Shown piece by piece: positions 36,201-39,850 of a stretch of 64,000 bases of DNA; position 1 is the first letter of the stretch, and each line of letters begins with the position of its first letter. The notes beneath the pieces were generated by a model that saw nothing but the letters and a program-made list of their open reading frames with translations, searched no databases and was not told the DNA's origin. The DNA lies in NCBI RefSeq assembly GCF_963576615.1, contig NW_027045370.1:1-64000 (forward strand). The letters are read 5' to 3'. The DNA is from Watersipora subatra. Taxonomy: Eukaryota; Bryozoa; Gymnolaemata; Cheilostomatida; Watersiporidae. The position numbers and the translations under genes are program-made.

Positions 36201-38925
36201 TACTTTCTGCCATTAGAGGTAGGATACTTATCCATATATCTACTAGCTAGTATATAGTACTTACTATTATTAGAGGTTGGTGTATGAATCTTAGAAAATC
36301 CACCACAGTTGTAACTCTCTTCTATAGGTGATTTATGTACACAACTATAACCTTCCATAGTTGGTTTATGTACACATCTATAACCATTCATCTATAGGTG
36401 GTTTATGTACACAACTATAACCTTTCTTCTATAGGTTGTTTATGTACACAACTATAACCTTTCTTCTATCAGTGGTTTATGCGCACAAACCTAATCTTTT
36501 TTCTTTGTATAAGTCCAAGGGTCACTCCTAATGTGTATTTGATCTACCCTGTGTGGCATTTTGCAACTGACAGTTATTTTTCATTGGTTGTCCGCTTGCA
36601 TGCACAACATCATTTAACCATATATATATTGTTAACAGCACTTACAACTAAATCTAGCAATTTAGCTTCTGCACCTTTTTGATGACTAATTGCTATATTC
36701 ATTTAATCTGTGAAGGCTGGTGATCTGTAAAATATTGTACGTTTACAGGCTATCGGCAGTCGGACAGGTTGCTAGCGGCCACCAAGCACCGATTATTTGC
36801 CTTAGTTTATACAACGACTCAAGAGGGAAAGAACAACTCTTAACTGGCTCCAAGGATCATCTAATTAAGGGATTTGATATTTCCAATGAACAAATTTCAA
36901 ATTATCCATTTCAGGCCAAATTTACTATGGACCCTCCTCACTATGATGGTGTTCAATGTCTCGCGCATCGTCAGGACATCCTTTTTAGTGGTTCTCGGGA
37001 TATGTGTATCAAAAAATGGAACCTCAGTGAACCCTCTTCTCAACCACAGGTAAAATTGGTGTTTTTACAATACCAGGTGTTGCTCTATTTAATAGCAAAA
37101 TAAAGGTGATAGTTATTTCCGGTAATGGTCACCAATCAAGATCACCACTTTGTAATAAATATTTTTTATTAGAAGTAATATTTGAGATGGAGTGAATGAT
37201 TGATATCAGTATATCGGTTTTCCTGGTAATCACTCAATCCAATTGTGATCCTACTTGATGGCCTAGAGATCAGAGTCAATATAAAATATGTCAGACCTAG
37301 TCATTGCTGCATTGTTGAGCCCATCTGGTTCAGTCTCACCAGATCAACCTGTCATACGCAAGACATTATGCTGTGTCTCTCACCAATATTTGCAAATGTC
37401 TTGTAGGTTTGTTACAATACAGAGACTCGTTTATGATTAAAAGTTTCATATTGCAGGATTGCATTGTTGACTCATTCAAAAGGGACAAGTTGATTTGCCA
37501 GTGTTTAATCTTTACCATCTTTAATGCTGTTCACGCCGCTCCTTTCCGCTTAAGTTGAATGTCAATTTCAAACAAACTCCTGGTTCCTCATTCCTCAACT
37601 TGCATTGTTTTCAGTCAGTTAATGGCGCCCATAAGGACTGGATCACCGACATGTGCATGCTACCAGATAATGACATATTGCTAAGCTGCTGTCGCTCTGG
37701 TACTGCGAAGATTCGGTCAAACGAGACTTGCCAGCAGCTAGATGAAGTGCGTGCTCATTCATTAGCCGTCAACTCTATGGCTACCAACCGCAGCAATCTC
37801 TTTACTGCCTCTAGGTAAAGTAGTATATAGTACTTACTGTCACTAGAGGTAGGTAATTGTTCAATATATCTACTAGCTAGTATATCGTACTTACTGCCAT
37901 TAGAGGCAGGATACTTTTCAGTATATCTACTAGCTAGTAAATAGTACTTACCGTCACCAAAGGTAGGTAATTGTTCACTATATCTACTAGCTAGTATATA
38001 GTACTTACTGTCACCAGAGGTAGGTAACTGTTCACTATATCTACTAACTAGTATATAGTACTTACTGTCACCAGAGGTAGGTAATTGTTCACTATATCTA
38101 CTAGCTAGTATATAGTACTTACTGTCACCAGAGGTAGGTAACTGTTCACTATATCTACTAACTAGTATATAGTACTTACTGTCACCAGAGGTAGGTAATT
38201 GTTCAATATACAAATTAAGTAAGCTTATTGTAAATTTAATGTTACGTCTGTCAGCCATGTGTTCTAATGAGACACTTGGCCAATTAGCCAAATAGTATAG
38301 ATTTACTGGCTTTTCCTTAAATCCAATTAATTCACTGATTACTGTATGTATTCGAGTATAATCACAAAATCTTATACCCATTTTTAATGATAAATCATGA
38401 GTAAGCACAAGTAGTCGCATAGCGTCTTGTTGCCTGATTTACTGAGAACCGTTCGCTTAAGCAATACTAATGATTTTTGTACTGACTGTGTGACTACTTA
38501 CCTAGTCGATCGGTGTGGCAATACAGATGCCTCAAAAGTGACGTTTTACAAATTGTATAGCGGTCAAATGATTGCGATGCTACTTTGTCAATTGGGAGCA
38601 AAACCTATTGATATTTTTAACGCGACTAGAACTCCTTAAGCATCCAACGTTGTTGATACGTCAAACAAAATCTTAAATAAATGCAATATATTGGGCTGAC
38701 AGTTTCTTTTATAGTTATTCAATAGCATCATTGTGTGAATTGTGTAAATATGCCAAATGGAGAAGTTGATAACTTTGGTTGGTTGTACCAACATATCTTG
38801 TTCTTTGTCCAAGAACTTTTCATGCGCCACGATTTAGCATGTATAACAGACATGGTTCATGCTCTTTCAGTGATTGCACGATAAGGATCTGGTGGATGGA
38901 CCCACATAAACTATACAGTTCATAG
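2734..38925 (+). CDS. KIF21: KIF21-like kinesin, stalk and WD40 tail (partial, rearranged locus)
   Basis: This is a kinesin-4 family KIF21A/B orthologue, known in animals as a microtubule plus-end motor and pausing factor. Translated exons follow the vertebrate protein in order: stalk coiled coil, the autoinhibitory coiled coil (e2-e3), a second coiled coil (e5-e7), a Ser/Pro linker containing LTPPSSPS (e8-e9), then WD repeats with GHTKAVLS, GHPNYVSK, GSKDHLIKGFD, PPHYDGV, SGSRDMCIKKWN and AHKDWITDM, ending in a stop at 38923-38925. Counting each exon once gives about 856 codons. The motor head is outside the window. Splice phases fit for e1-e8 and for e9-e15 when the best copy of each exon is used. 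They do not fit between e8 and e9, so one linker exon is missing or unseen. Exons e1, e4-e7 and e9-e12 are present more than once and out of order, so the locus cannot be read straight through. Confidence 0.85.
3213..3412 (+). CDS. KIF21: KIF21 exon e2 (coiled coil)
   Basis: The exon follows a TTTTCAG acceptor and ends at AAG|GTAGG, phase 1 to 0. It encodes SKKQQSEERVRKVKMDFEK and KEHAKMMKNQVVYDRRIRD, corresponding to the KIF21 regulatory coiled coil. The donor is immediately followed by the 45-bp minisatellite. It is a single copy in the window. Confidence 0.85.
3441..4640. repeat. 45-bp intronic minisatellite
   Basis: About 26 imperfect copies of a 44 to 46-bp unit contain GTTAGTTAATCCTACACAGA and GATATCACCACTATATTTAT. 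The array fills almost the whole intron between e2 and e3. Unlike most other arrays here it has no second copy in the window. Confidence 0.95.
4776..4937 (+). CDS. KIF21: KIF21 exon e3 (autoinhibitory coiled coil)
   Basis: The exon is 54 codons, phase 0 to 0, with a TATTGCAG acceptor and AAG|GTTGG donor. It encodes VRLMAQMKTESEKNK and RKNKELLQLEKETRQRD. In vertebrate KIF21A this coiled-coil region binds the motor domain to hold it inactive, and mutations there cause the eye-movement disorder CFEOM1; that function is inferred here from homology. It is a single copy in the window. Confidence 0.85.
5155..5325 (+). CDS. KIF21: KIF21 exon e4, block A
   Basis: The exon is 57 codons, phase 0 to 0. 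It begins RKHEEVSQLRKRQRDSSASS, the end of the coiled coil, then runs into a Ser/Lys-rich basic linker. Its last 45 bp are repeated at 15306-15350, where the second block begins. Confidence 0.8.
5590..5690. repeat. 20-bp minisatellite (block A)
   Basis: About five copies of CATGTTATCTCATGTCACCT with TCACGGCACC variants lie in the e4-e5 intron. The block B equivalent at 15615-15775 has about eight. Confidence 0.9.
5909..6085 (+). CDS. KIF21: KIF21 exon e5, block A (second coiled coil)
   Basis: The exon is 59 codons, phase 0 to 0, with a TAACTCAG acceptor and GAG|GTCGG donor. It encodes VAKSKWDKLERYVTSVVVRK and NMEAEMDLHISKREQLSKKI, matching the vertebrate segment that follows the basic linker. 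A near-identical copy is at 15994-16170, with one coding difference (YVTS against YITS). Confidence 0.85.
6086..6999. other. KIF21 intron with (TA)n tract
   Basis: A (TA)n microsatellite lies at about 6290-6326. The matching tract in block B (near 16378 and 21260) is where the LINE and an e10-e11 segment are inserted. No coding signal is seen in 6327-6999. The stretch is repeated at 21297-21967. Confidence 0.7.
7000..7359. mobile_element. MITE-like element flanked by TAA (block A)
   Basis: A GC-richer 360-bp insert begins AGTCTGGTTTCCATATCG and ends CATATATGAGAACCACGCG. Its ends form a short imperfect inverted repeat, and TAA flanks both sides (6997-6999 and 7360-7362). A 3-bp TWA target duplication is typical of PIF/Harbinger MITEs. 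Related copies are at 21968-22324 (the duplicated allele) and 59869-60221 (an independent insertion with TAA on both sides). Confidence 0.6.
7396..7515 (+). CDS. KIF21: KIF21 exon e6, block A
   Basis: The exon is 40 codons, phase 0 to 0, after a TTTGCAG acceptor. It encodes DQLETMSTNMTYIQSNVSEC and QNNIMQMEEEAK, closely matching the vertebrate NIMQMEEAK segment. The duplicate is at 22361-22480. Confidence 0.85.
7580..7880. repeat. 33-bp minisatellite (block A)
   Basis: About nine copies of a 33-bp unit contain CATTGCTTCCTGTCTAAGCA and TTTACTAACCTCG. The block B array at 22545-23105 has about 17. A period divisible by three keeps one frame open, giving a spurious repetitive peptide. Confidence 0.95.
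7881..8649. other. KIF21 intron e6-e7, block A
   Basis: This is AT-rich intron sequence with no coding signal. It is repeated almost base for base at 23106-23904. Confidence 0.7.
8650..8887 (+). CDS. KIF21: KIF21 exon e7, block A
   Basis: The exon is 79 codons plus one base, phase 0 to 1, between ACTTGTTAG and T|GTAAGCC. It encodes DVSSVDESKYLLEHLLSLAL and FKELTARYDKMQMDSRLRDQ, equivalent to the vertebrate segment around ARYLLDHFL. The duplicate is at 23905-24142. Confidence 0.85.
8980..9385. repeat. 46-bp minisatellite (block A)
   Basis: About nine copies of a unit contain CTTCTCTTGTGTTAAGATCT and CCTGTAGTTATAAGCTGTG. The block B equivalent at 24233-24555 has about seven. Confidence 0.9.
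9645..10520. repeat. 24-bp minisatellite interrupted by a MITE (block A)
   Basis: About four copies of a 24-bp unit (CTCTGTATGACAGGCCTTAA core) precede and about two follow the MITE at 9743-10468. The uninterrupted counterparts are much longer: about 41 copies at 24808-25795 and about 21 at 53275-53785. Confidence 0.9.
9743..10468. mobile_element. PIF/Harbinger-type MITE with long terminal inverted repeats
   Basis: The termini are AGGTCCGGCCACACG and its exact reverse complement. The arms are imperfect inverted repeats of about 285 bp with a core of roughly 150 bp. TTA lies on both sides (9740-9742 and 10469-10471), and removing the element restores a normal 24-bp repeat unit. A 3-bp TWA duplication points to PIF/Harbinger mobilisation. 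No transposase is encoded. It is absent from the two other copies of this array. Confidence 0.85.
10521..11286. other. Block A sequence replacing exon e8, with 19-bp repeat
   Basis: Where blocks B and D carry exon e8 after the 24-bp array, block A has unrelated AT-rich sequence. A 19-bp minisatellite (CATGGCAGCATACTAGTGT, about nine copies) lies at 10868-11060. No coding signal is seen. Homology to block C begins near 11118. Confidence 0.7.
11287..11484 (+). pseudogene. KIF21: KIF21 exon e9, block A, 1-nt deletion
   Basis: It encodes TTSEIKDVRLTPPSSPSLSR and NVFMRLTNTQTGGTQ, matching the vertebrate linker (SPPSSPPS then NVFNRL). One A is missing in the ACACAAATAAAAAGG run (block C has ACACAAAATAAAAAGG). 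The last third is therefore read out of frame and ends in phase 2, which does not fit e10 (phase 0). Confidence 0.75.
11485..12921. other. KIF21 intron e9-e10, block A
   Basis: This is a 1.4-kb intron without recognisable coding or repeat structure. Its duplicate at 27954-29401 is nearly identical, so divergence can be measured here. Confidence 0.7.
12922..13030 (+). CDS. KIF21: KIF21 exon e10, block A (first WD repeat)
   Basis: The exon is phase 0 to 1, with a CTCTTGCAG acceptor and G|GTAAGT donor. It encodes SLICVKKAVGHTKAVLSICA and DNLLVSGSK, the GH-to-WD part of the first propeller blade. It occurs three times (also 19926-20034 and 29402-29510). This copy has VTNSNQ where the others have VTSSNQ. 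Confidence 0.85.
13114..13277 (+). pseudogene. KIF21: KIF21 exon e11, block A, 17-bp deletion
   Basis: It encodes DLTCKVWDMSIGSEVLCLGG and HPNYVSKV normally. After KMWDM it lacks the 17 bp that in block B encode most of the RAGAK segment. It leaves in phase 0 rather than 2, so joining to e12 gives a stop within a few codons. Confidence 0.8.
13388..14262. repeat. 19-bp minisatellite (block A array)
   Basis: About 46 copies of GGTTAGTTCCTATCGTAAC and variants (CATAAC, CCTTAC, CCTTGC, CAAAAC) lie in the e11-e12 intron. The order of variants is shared with the arrays at 20409-21258 and 29872-34790. Confidence 0.95.
14321..14485 (+). CDS. KIF21: KIF21 exon e12, block A (WD repeat)
   Basis: The exon is phase 2 to 2, with a TGTTGCAG acceptor and AATAC|GTAAGT donor. 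It encodes SSGLVHDSIPVEPASSSQ, GEQQIFDIQVSRDGHKLYTT and VRLWDLNT. The WD dipeptide is intact, unlike the block C copy. Confidence 0.85.
14486..15294. other. KIF21 intron after e12, block A
   Basis: This is AT-rich intron duplicated at 35012-35830. It includes a roughly 190-bp segment (about 14845-15030) that recurs at about 35372-35560 and 37178-37360, and ends with a single 57-bp repeat unit (15237-15294). At 15295 it joins the tail of e4. Confidence 0.7.
15295..15332. other. Foldback junction between blocks A and B
   Basis: AGCTGCTGACTT (15295-15306) is the exact reverse complement of AAGTCAGCAGCT (15321-15332), with a 14-nt loop. The left arm matches neither flank's parent sequence, and the right arm is inside the e4 copy. 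Confidence 0.8.
15306..15350 (+). pseudogene. KIF21: KIF21 exon e4 tail, block B (truncated)
   Basis: These are the last 45 bp of e4 with its donor. The upstream part and acceptor are missing, so it cannot be spliced in as a normal exon. Homology to block A then continues through the e4-e5 intron. Confidence 0.85.
15615..15775. repeat. 20-bp minisatellite (block B)
   Basis: About eight copies of the CATGTTATCTCATGTCACCT unit, three more than in block A. Confidence 0.9.
15994..16170 (+). CDS. KIF21: KIF21 exon e5, block B
   Basis: This is an intact copy of e5 with the same splice sites and phase as 5909-6085. Its reading frame is uninterrupted. Downstream it is separated from e6 by the LINE, an inverted segment and displaced e10-e11 exons. 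Confidence 0.8.
16171..16385. other. KIF21 intron e5-e6 start, block B
   Basis: This matches block A up to the (TA)n tract. The last 80 bp (from about 16298) are present again in reverse complement at 19815-19907. Confidence 0.75.
16386..19676 (-). mobile_element. RLE-type non-LTR retrotransposon (R4/NeSL-like)
   Basis: The element lies between (TA)n tracts and is read on the minus strand. The 3' end is a short untranslated tail ending in AAACAATTTTTTTTTTT (plus-strand 16386-16410 region). The 5' side runs straight into (TA)n at about 19677, so the original 5' end may be cut off. A sequence GATTGTATTAATTATATATA lies on both sides (about 16367 and 19802) and could be a long target-site duplication. 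The clade is inferred from the C-terminal endonuclease. Some such elements (Dong in the R4 clade) favour microsatellite targets. Confidence 0.85.
16467..19709 (-). CDS. LINE reverse transcriptase / restriction-like endonuclease ORF
   Basis: This is an uninterrupted 1080-codon ORF that would reverse-transcribe the element's RNA at a nicked target. The first residues (MYIYIYIY) are translated from the (TA)n flank, so the true start is uncertain; element-specific sequence begins around RALPVAEPGQ. Residues about 28-100 look like a DNA-binding N-terminus (KRMKWTRTDN). The RT core has NYRPITCLPTTWKL, AWIDYRKAYDSIPHSW (motif A), GIYQGDSLSPLLF and the catalytic YMDD at residues 605-608. A CCHC knuckle (C890, C893, H902, C907) precedes a restriction-like endonuclease with PDIVVVD (from P974) and D990, the usual order in R2, R4 and NeSL elements. 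The absence of stops or frameshifts suggests recent activity. It lies antisense within the KIF21 locus. Confidence 0.9.
19677..19840. repeat. (TA)n tract and palindrome beside the LINE
   Basis: Nearly pure TA runs to about 19800, followed by a palindrome at 19801-19840 (TGATTGTATTAATTA, TA core, then its reverse complement). Confidence 0.85.
19841..19909. other. Inverted copy of KIF21 intron sequence
   Basis: This is the reverse complement of the intron found at about 6228-6285 and 16298-16365. It carries the block A wording (ATGTTCCAATAAGGGTAATG) rather than that of its neighbour in block B. It joins directly to the acceptor side of e10 at about 19910. Confidence 0.8.
19926..20034 (+). CDS. 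KIF21: KIF21 exon e10, block B (displaced)
   Basis: This is an intact e10 with acceptor and donor, but it lies upstream of e6-e8. The copy starts only about 15 bp before the acceptor, so most of the polypyrimidine tract's original context is lost. Confidence 0.8.
20118..20298 (+). CDS. KIF21: KIF21 exon e11, block B, the only intact copy
   Basis: The exon is 181 bp, phase 1 to 2, encoding GGHPNYVSKV, NSFVKMWDIRAGAKCITVL. It keeps the 17 bp lost from the other two copies and aligns with the vertebrate KVWDIRDSAKCIRTL segment. Its position between e5 and e6 is out of order for the protein. Confidence 0.85.
20409..21258. repeat. 19-bp minisatellite (block B array)
   Basis: About 45 copies of the GGTTAGTTCCTATCGTAAC family follow e11. 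The array ends abruptly in (TA)n at about 21260-21296, where the e5-e6 intron resumes. Confidence 0.95.
21297..21967. other. KIF21 intron e5-e6, block B, second part
   Basis: This is a near-identical copy of 6327-6999 with no coding signal. Confidence 0.75.
21968..22324. mobile_element. MITE-like element flanked by TAA (block B)
   Basis: This is the duplicated counterpart of 7000-7359, with TAA on both sides and small indels, so it was present before the block was duplicated. Confidence 0.6.
22361..22480 (+). CDS. KIF21: KIF21 exon e6, block B
   Basis: This is an intact 40-codon copy, phase 0 to 0. It differs from block A at a few residues (RTVTMDREDQLELM against TTVAMDREDQLETM). Confidence 0.8.
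22545..23105. repeat. 33-bp minisatellite (block B)
   Basis: About 17 copies of the unit seen at 7580-7880, roughly double the block A count. An internal stretch of several units looks duplicated as a group. Confidence 0.95.
23106..23904. other. KIF21 intron e6-e7, block B
   Basis: This is a copy of 7876-8649 with a few substitutions and no coding signal. Confidence 0.7.
23905..24142 (+). CDS. KIF21: KIF21 exon e7, block B
   Basis: This is an intact copy of e7, phase 0 to 1, differing at few positions (KESRFKEL against KESQFKEL). Unlike block A it is followed by exon e8 in the right phase. Confidence 0.85.
24233..24555. repeat. 46-bp minisatellite (block B)
   Basis: About seven copies of the CTTCTCTTGTGTTAAGATCT unit. 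Confidence 0.9.
24808..25795. repeat. 24-bp minisatellite (block B, about 41 copies)
   Basis: Units of CTCTGTATGACAGGCCTTAA plus four bases alternate GGCCTT and GGCTTT variants. Because 24 is a multiple of three, it reads as a 333-codon peptide of MTGLNSLC-type repeats, which is not taken as a gene. It ends 15 bp before exon e8. Confidence 0.95.
25810..25904 (+). CDS. KIF21: KIF21 exon e8 (linker)
   Basis: This 95-bp exon between TGCCTGCGGAG and CAG|GTAATA enters in phase 1 and exits in phase 0. It encodes LERYSSGTSGDSSVQTLP and DNNSVSSIPQ, comparable to the Ser/Thr-rich vertebrate linker after LLYADSS. Phase 1 entry fits e7 exactly. A second copy lies in a HECW intron (53796-53890). Block A lacks it. 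Confidence 0.75.
25905..27027. other. KIF21 intron after e8
   Basis: This is AT-rich intron with no recognised exon or repeat. It is copied at 53891-55011. Near 26985 it runs into sequence otherwise found before exon e1. Confidence 0.7.
27028..27440. repeat. 21-bp and ATTCTACCCATATA minisatellites (block C)
   Basis: This repeats the two arrays at 2276-2423 and 2465-2660, with about 40 bp between them that block A lacks (a TTGATCAGTTGATCACC segment). Confidence 0.85.
27521..27583 (+). pseudogene. KIF21: KIF21 exon e1 stump, block C
   Basis: The acceptor and the first 63 bp of e1 are kept (SDHLQEDLAELSGEISLKQR). At AAAGAA it switches to the intron before e9, so the donor is lost. Confidence 0.85.
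27755..27953 (+). CDS. KIF21: KIF21 exon e9, block C (intact)
   Basis: It encodes SEIKDVRLTPPSSPSLSRR, RLTNTQTGGTQNKK and AQSFGTVSSCDK, leaving in phase 0 at AAA|GTAATG, which fits e10. Entry needs one base to complete a codon, which does not match the exit of e8, so another linker exon is expected between them. Confidence 0.75.
27954..29401. other. KIF21 intron e9-e10, block C
   Basis: This is a copy of 11485-12921 with scattered substitutions and a 12-bp repeat expansion near 28590. No coding signal is seen. Confidence 0.7.
29402..29510 (+). CDS. KIF21: KIF21 exon e10, block C
   Basis: This is an intact copy with VTSSNQSLICVKKAVGHTK. Splice sites and phases fit both e9 (27755-27953) and e11 (29594-29757). 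Confidence 0.85.
29594..29757 (+). pseudogene. KIF21: KIF21 exon e11, block C, 17-bp deletion
   Basis: It has the same 17-bp loss as block A, plus a substitution changing the WD aspartate to alanine (KMWAM). It leaves in phase 0, incompatible with e12. This is the copy adjacent to the downstream exons e12-e15. Confidence 0.8.
29872..34790. repeat. 19-bp minisatellite, 4.9-kb array (block C)
   Basis: About 259 copies of the GGTTAGTTCCTATCGTAAC family are organised in higher-order blocks. A run of variants (CTTGCG, GATAACG, CCTTACG, CAAAACG, then TTAATTCC, TTAGTGCC, CGTTACG, TTGCTATCG) recurs several times, for example near 30372, 32567, 32981 and 33968, and also near 13534 and 20767 in the shorter arrays. 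Confidence 0.95.
34847..35011 (+). CDS. KIF21: KIF21 exon e12, block C (WD tryptophan lost)
   Basis: It has the same length and phases as 14321-14485. VRLWD has become VRLRD (TGG to AGG) and AIL has become GIL. The frame is open and joins e13 in phase 2. Confidence 0.8.
35012..35758. other. KIF21 intron after e12, block C
   Basis: This is near-identical to 14486-15236, including the roughly 190-bp segment at 35372-35560 that occurs a third time at 37178-37360. Confidence 0.7.
35759..36275. repeat. 57-bp minisatellite
   Basis: About nine copies of a unit contain TATCTACTAGCTAGTATATT and GTACTTACTGTCATTAGAGG. A 57-bp period keeps frames open on both strands (up to 214 codons on the minus strand), which is not taken as coding. 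One unit of the same repeat ends block A at 15237-15294. Confidence 0.95.
36300..36480. repeat. About 38-bp minisatellite
   Basis: About five copies of a unit contain GGTTTATGTACACAACTATA and ACC with TTCTTCTAT spacers. Confidence 0.85.
36749..37049 (+). CDS. KIF21: KIF21 exon e13 (WD repeats)
   Basis: The exon is phase 2 to 0, between GTTTACAG and CAG|GTAAAA. It encodes GQVASGHQAPIICLSLY, LLTGSKDHLIKGFDIS, DPPHYDGVQCLAHRQDILF and SGSRDMCIKKWNLSE, almost two propeller blades matching vertebrate GSKDHYIKMFDV and SGSRDNGIKKWDL. It is unique in the window. Confidence 0.9.
37050..37614. other. KIF21 intron e13-e14
   Basis: It contains the third copy of the roughly 190-bp dispersed segment (about 37178-37360, GGCCTAGAGATCAGAGTC). 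The rest has no recognised feature. Confidence 0.65.
37615..37814 (+). CDS. KIF21: KIF21 exon e14 (WD repeats)
   Basis: The exon is phase 0 to 2, after TTGTTTTCAG. It encodes NGAHKDWITDMCMLPDNDIL, CCRSGTAKIRSN, then AHSLAVNSMATN. AHKDW is a strong KIF21 signature. The usual VW(N/D) is IRS here, so this blade lacks its tryptophan through a single base change. Confidence 0.9.
37815..38215. repeat. 57-bp minisatellite, second array
   Basis: About seven copies of a unit related to 35759-36275 (CTACTAGCTAGTATATAGTA and CTTACTGTCACCAGAGG). The array starts right at the donor of e14. Confidence 0.95.
38216..38870. other. KIF21 last intron
   Basis: This is AT-rich with no recognised feature. Short open frames on both strands have no detectable similarity. 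Confidence 0.6.
38871..38925 (+). CDS. KIF21: KIF21 exon e15, last exon and stop codon
   Basis: After a CTCTTTCAG acceptor, AG from e14 plus T gives Ser, then DCTIRIWWMDPHKLYSS and TAG. This matches the vertebrate end DDRTVRIWKARNL, although the human tail is longer. Candidate poly(A) signals AATAAA lie at 39313-39318 and near 39515. Confidence 0.85.
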
Positions 38926-39589
38926 CCAAAGCGCAGATTCATTCTCCATATTCTCATATTTCTTGTCTGTATTTATGTAGCTATTTTTGTTTTCTTTTCG
39001 GTTGATGACTATGCAGGAAAATTATCTTATACATTCCTTTTTTAAATCAATGTTCAAATTGTTTGACCCATGTACTTTGCGTGTGTCTATATTCCTAGTA
39101 CACATCCGACTATAAACTCTTTCTTGTCAAAGATCATCATGATGTTACATCATATCCATCGATGCAATTATTCTTCTCTTCTCGTCGATATTTATTTTAA
39201 CCTTTTAAACACTTTGTCTGTTTAAACTGGCCGTAGATTTTCGAAATGCGCATTTATTTTTGGTGCAATAGGCTTTATTGTATTCAATCTTGTTCGTTGA
39301 AATTATCTCACAAATAAATTAACTTTAAGAGTAATGGAGCTGTCATATGTATCAACACGAATCCTTTTACTTTGCTCTAATTTTGTAAGGTACCTACATA
39401 TGTTTATCATAACAACATTGGCTCACAGCTAGTCTAATTTTATTAAAACTATACAATAACATCAATAGTTGAGTGTTTCATTGTTGAGCTGCATGCGTTT
39501 GCATCCTCGGTCCAATAAAAGCATGCATTTATAGATATGATAATTCACCTTAAGGAAGGAAACACATCAAAATGATACTTTTAAAGGCA
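38926..39589. other. KIF21 3' UTR / downstream flank
   Basis: This is AT-rich with two AATAAA hexamers (39313-39318 and about 39515). Nothing else is recognised. Confidence 0.5.
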
Positions 39590-39850
39590 AAGTAACAGTC
39601 CTGAAGGTAGTATTGCGAAGTAACAGTTATGAAGGTAGCATTGCAAAGTAACAGTTCTGAAGGTAGTATTGCAAAGTAACAGTTATGATGGTAGTATTGC
39701 GAAGTAACAGTGATGAAGGTTGCATTGCAATGTAACAGTTATGAAGGTAGCATTGTAAAGTAACAGTTATGAAGGTAGTATTGCAAAGTAACAGTTATTA
39801 AGGTAGTATTGCAAGATAACAGTTCTGAAGGTAGTATTGCGAAGTAATAA
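39590..39850. repeat. About 28-bp minisatellite
   Basis: About nine copies of a unit contain AAGTAACAGTTATGAAGGTA and GTATTGC. Confidence 0.9.

Noticed and set aside
35747-36391. 214-codon minus-strand and 164-codon plus-strand repetitive frames
   Set aside because: Both come from the 57-bp minisatellite, which happens to lack stops on both strands. Overlapping open frames on both strands of a repeat are not evidence of genes.
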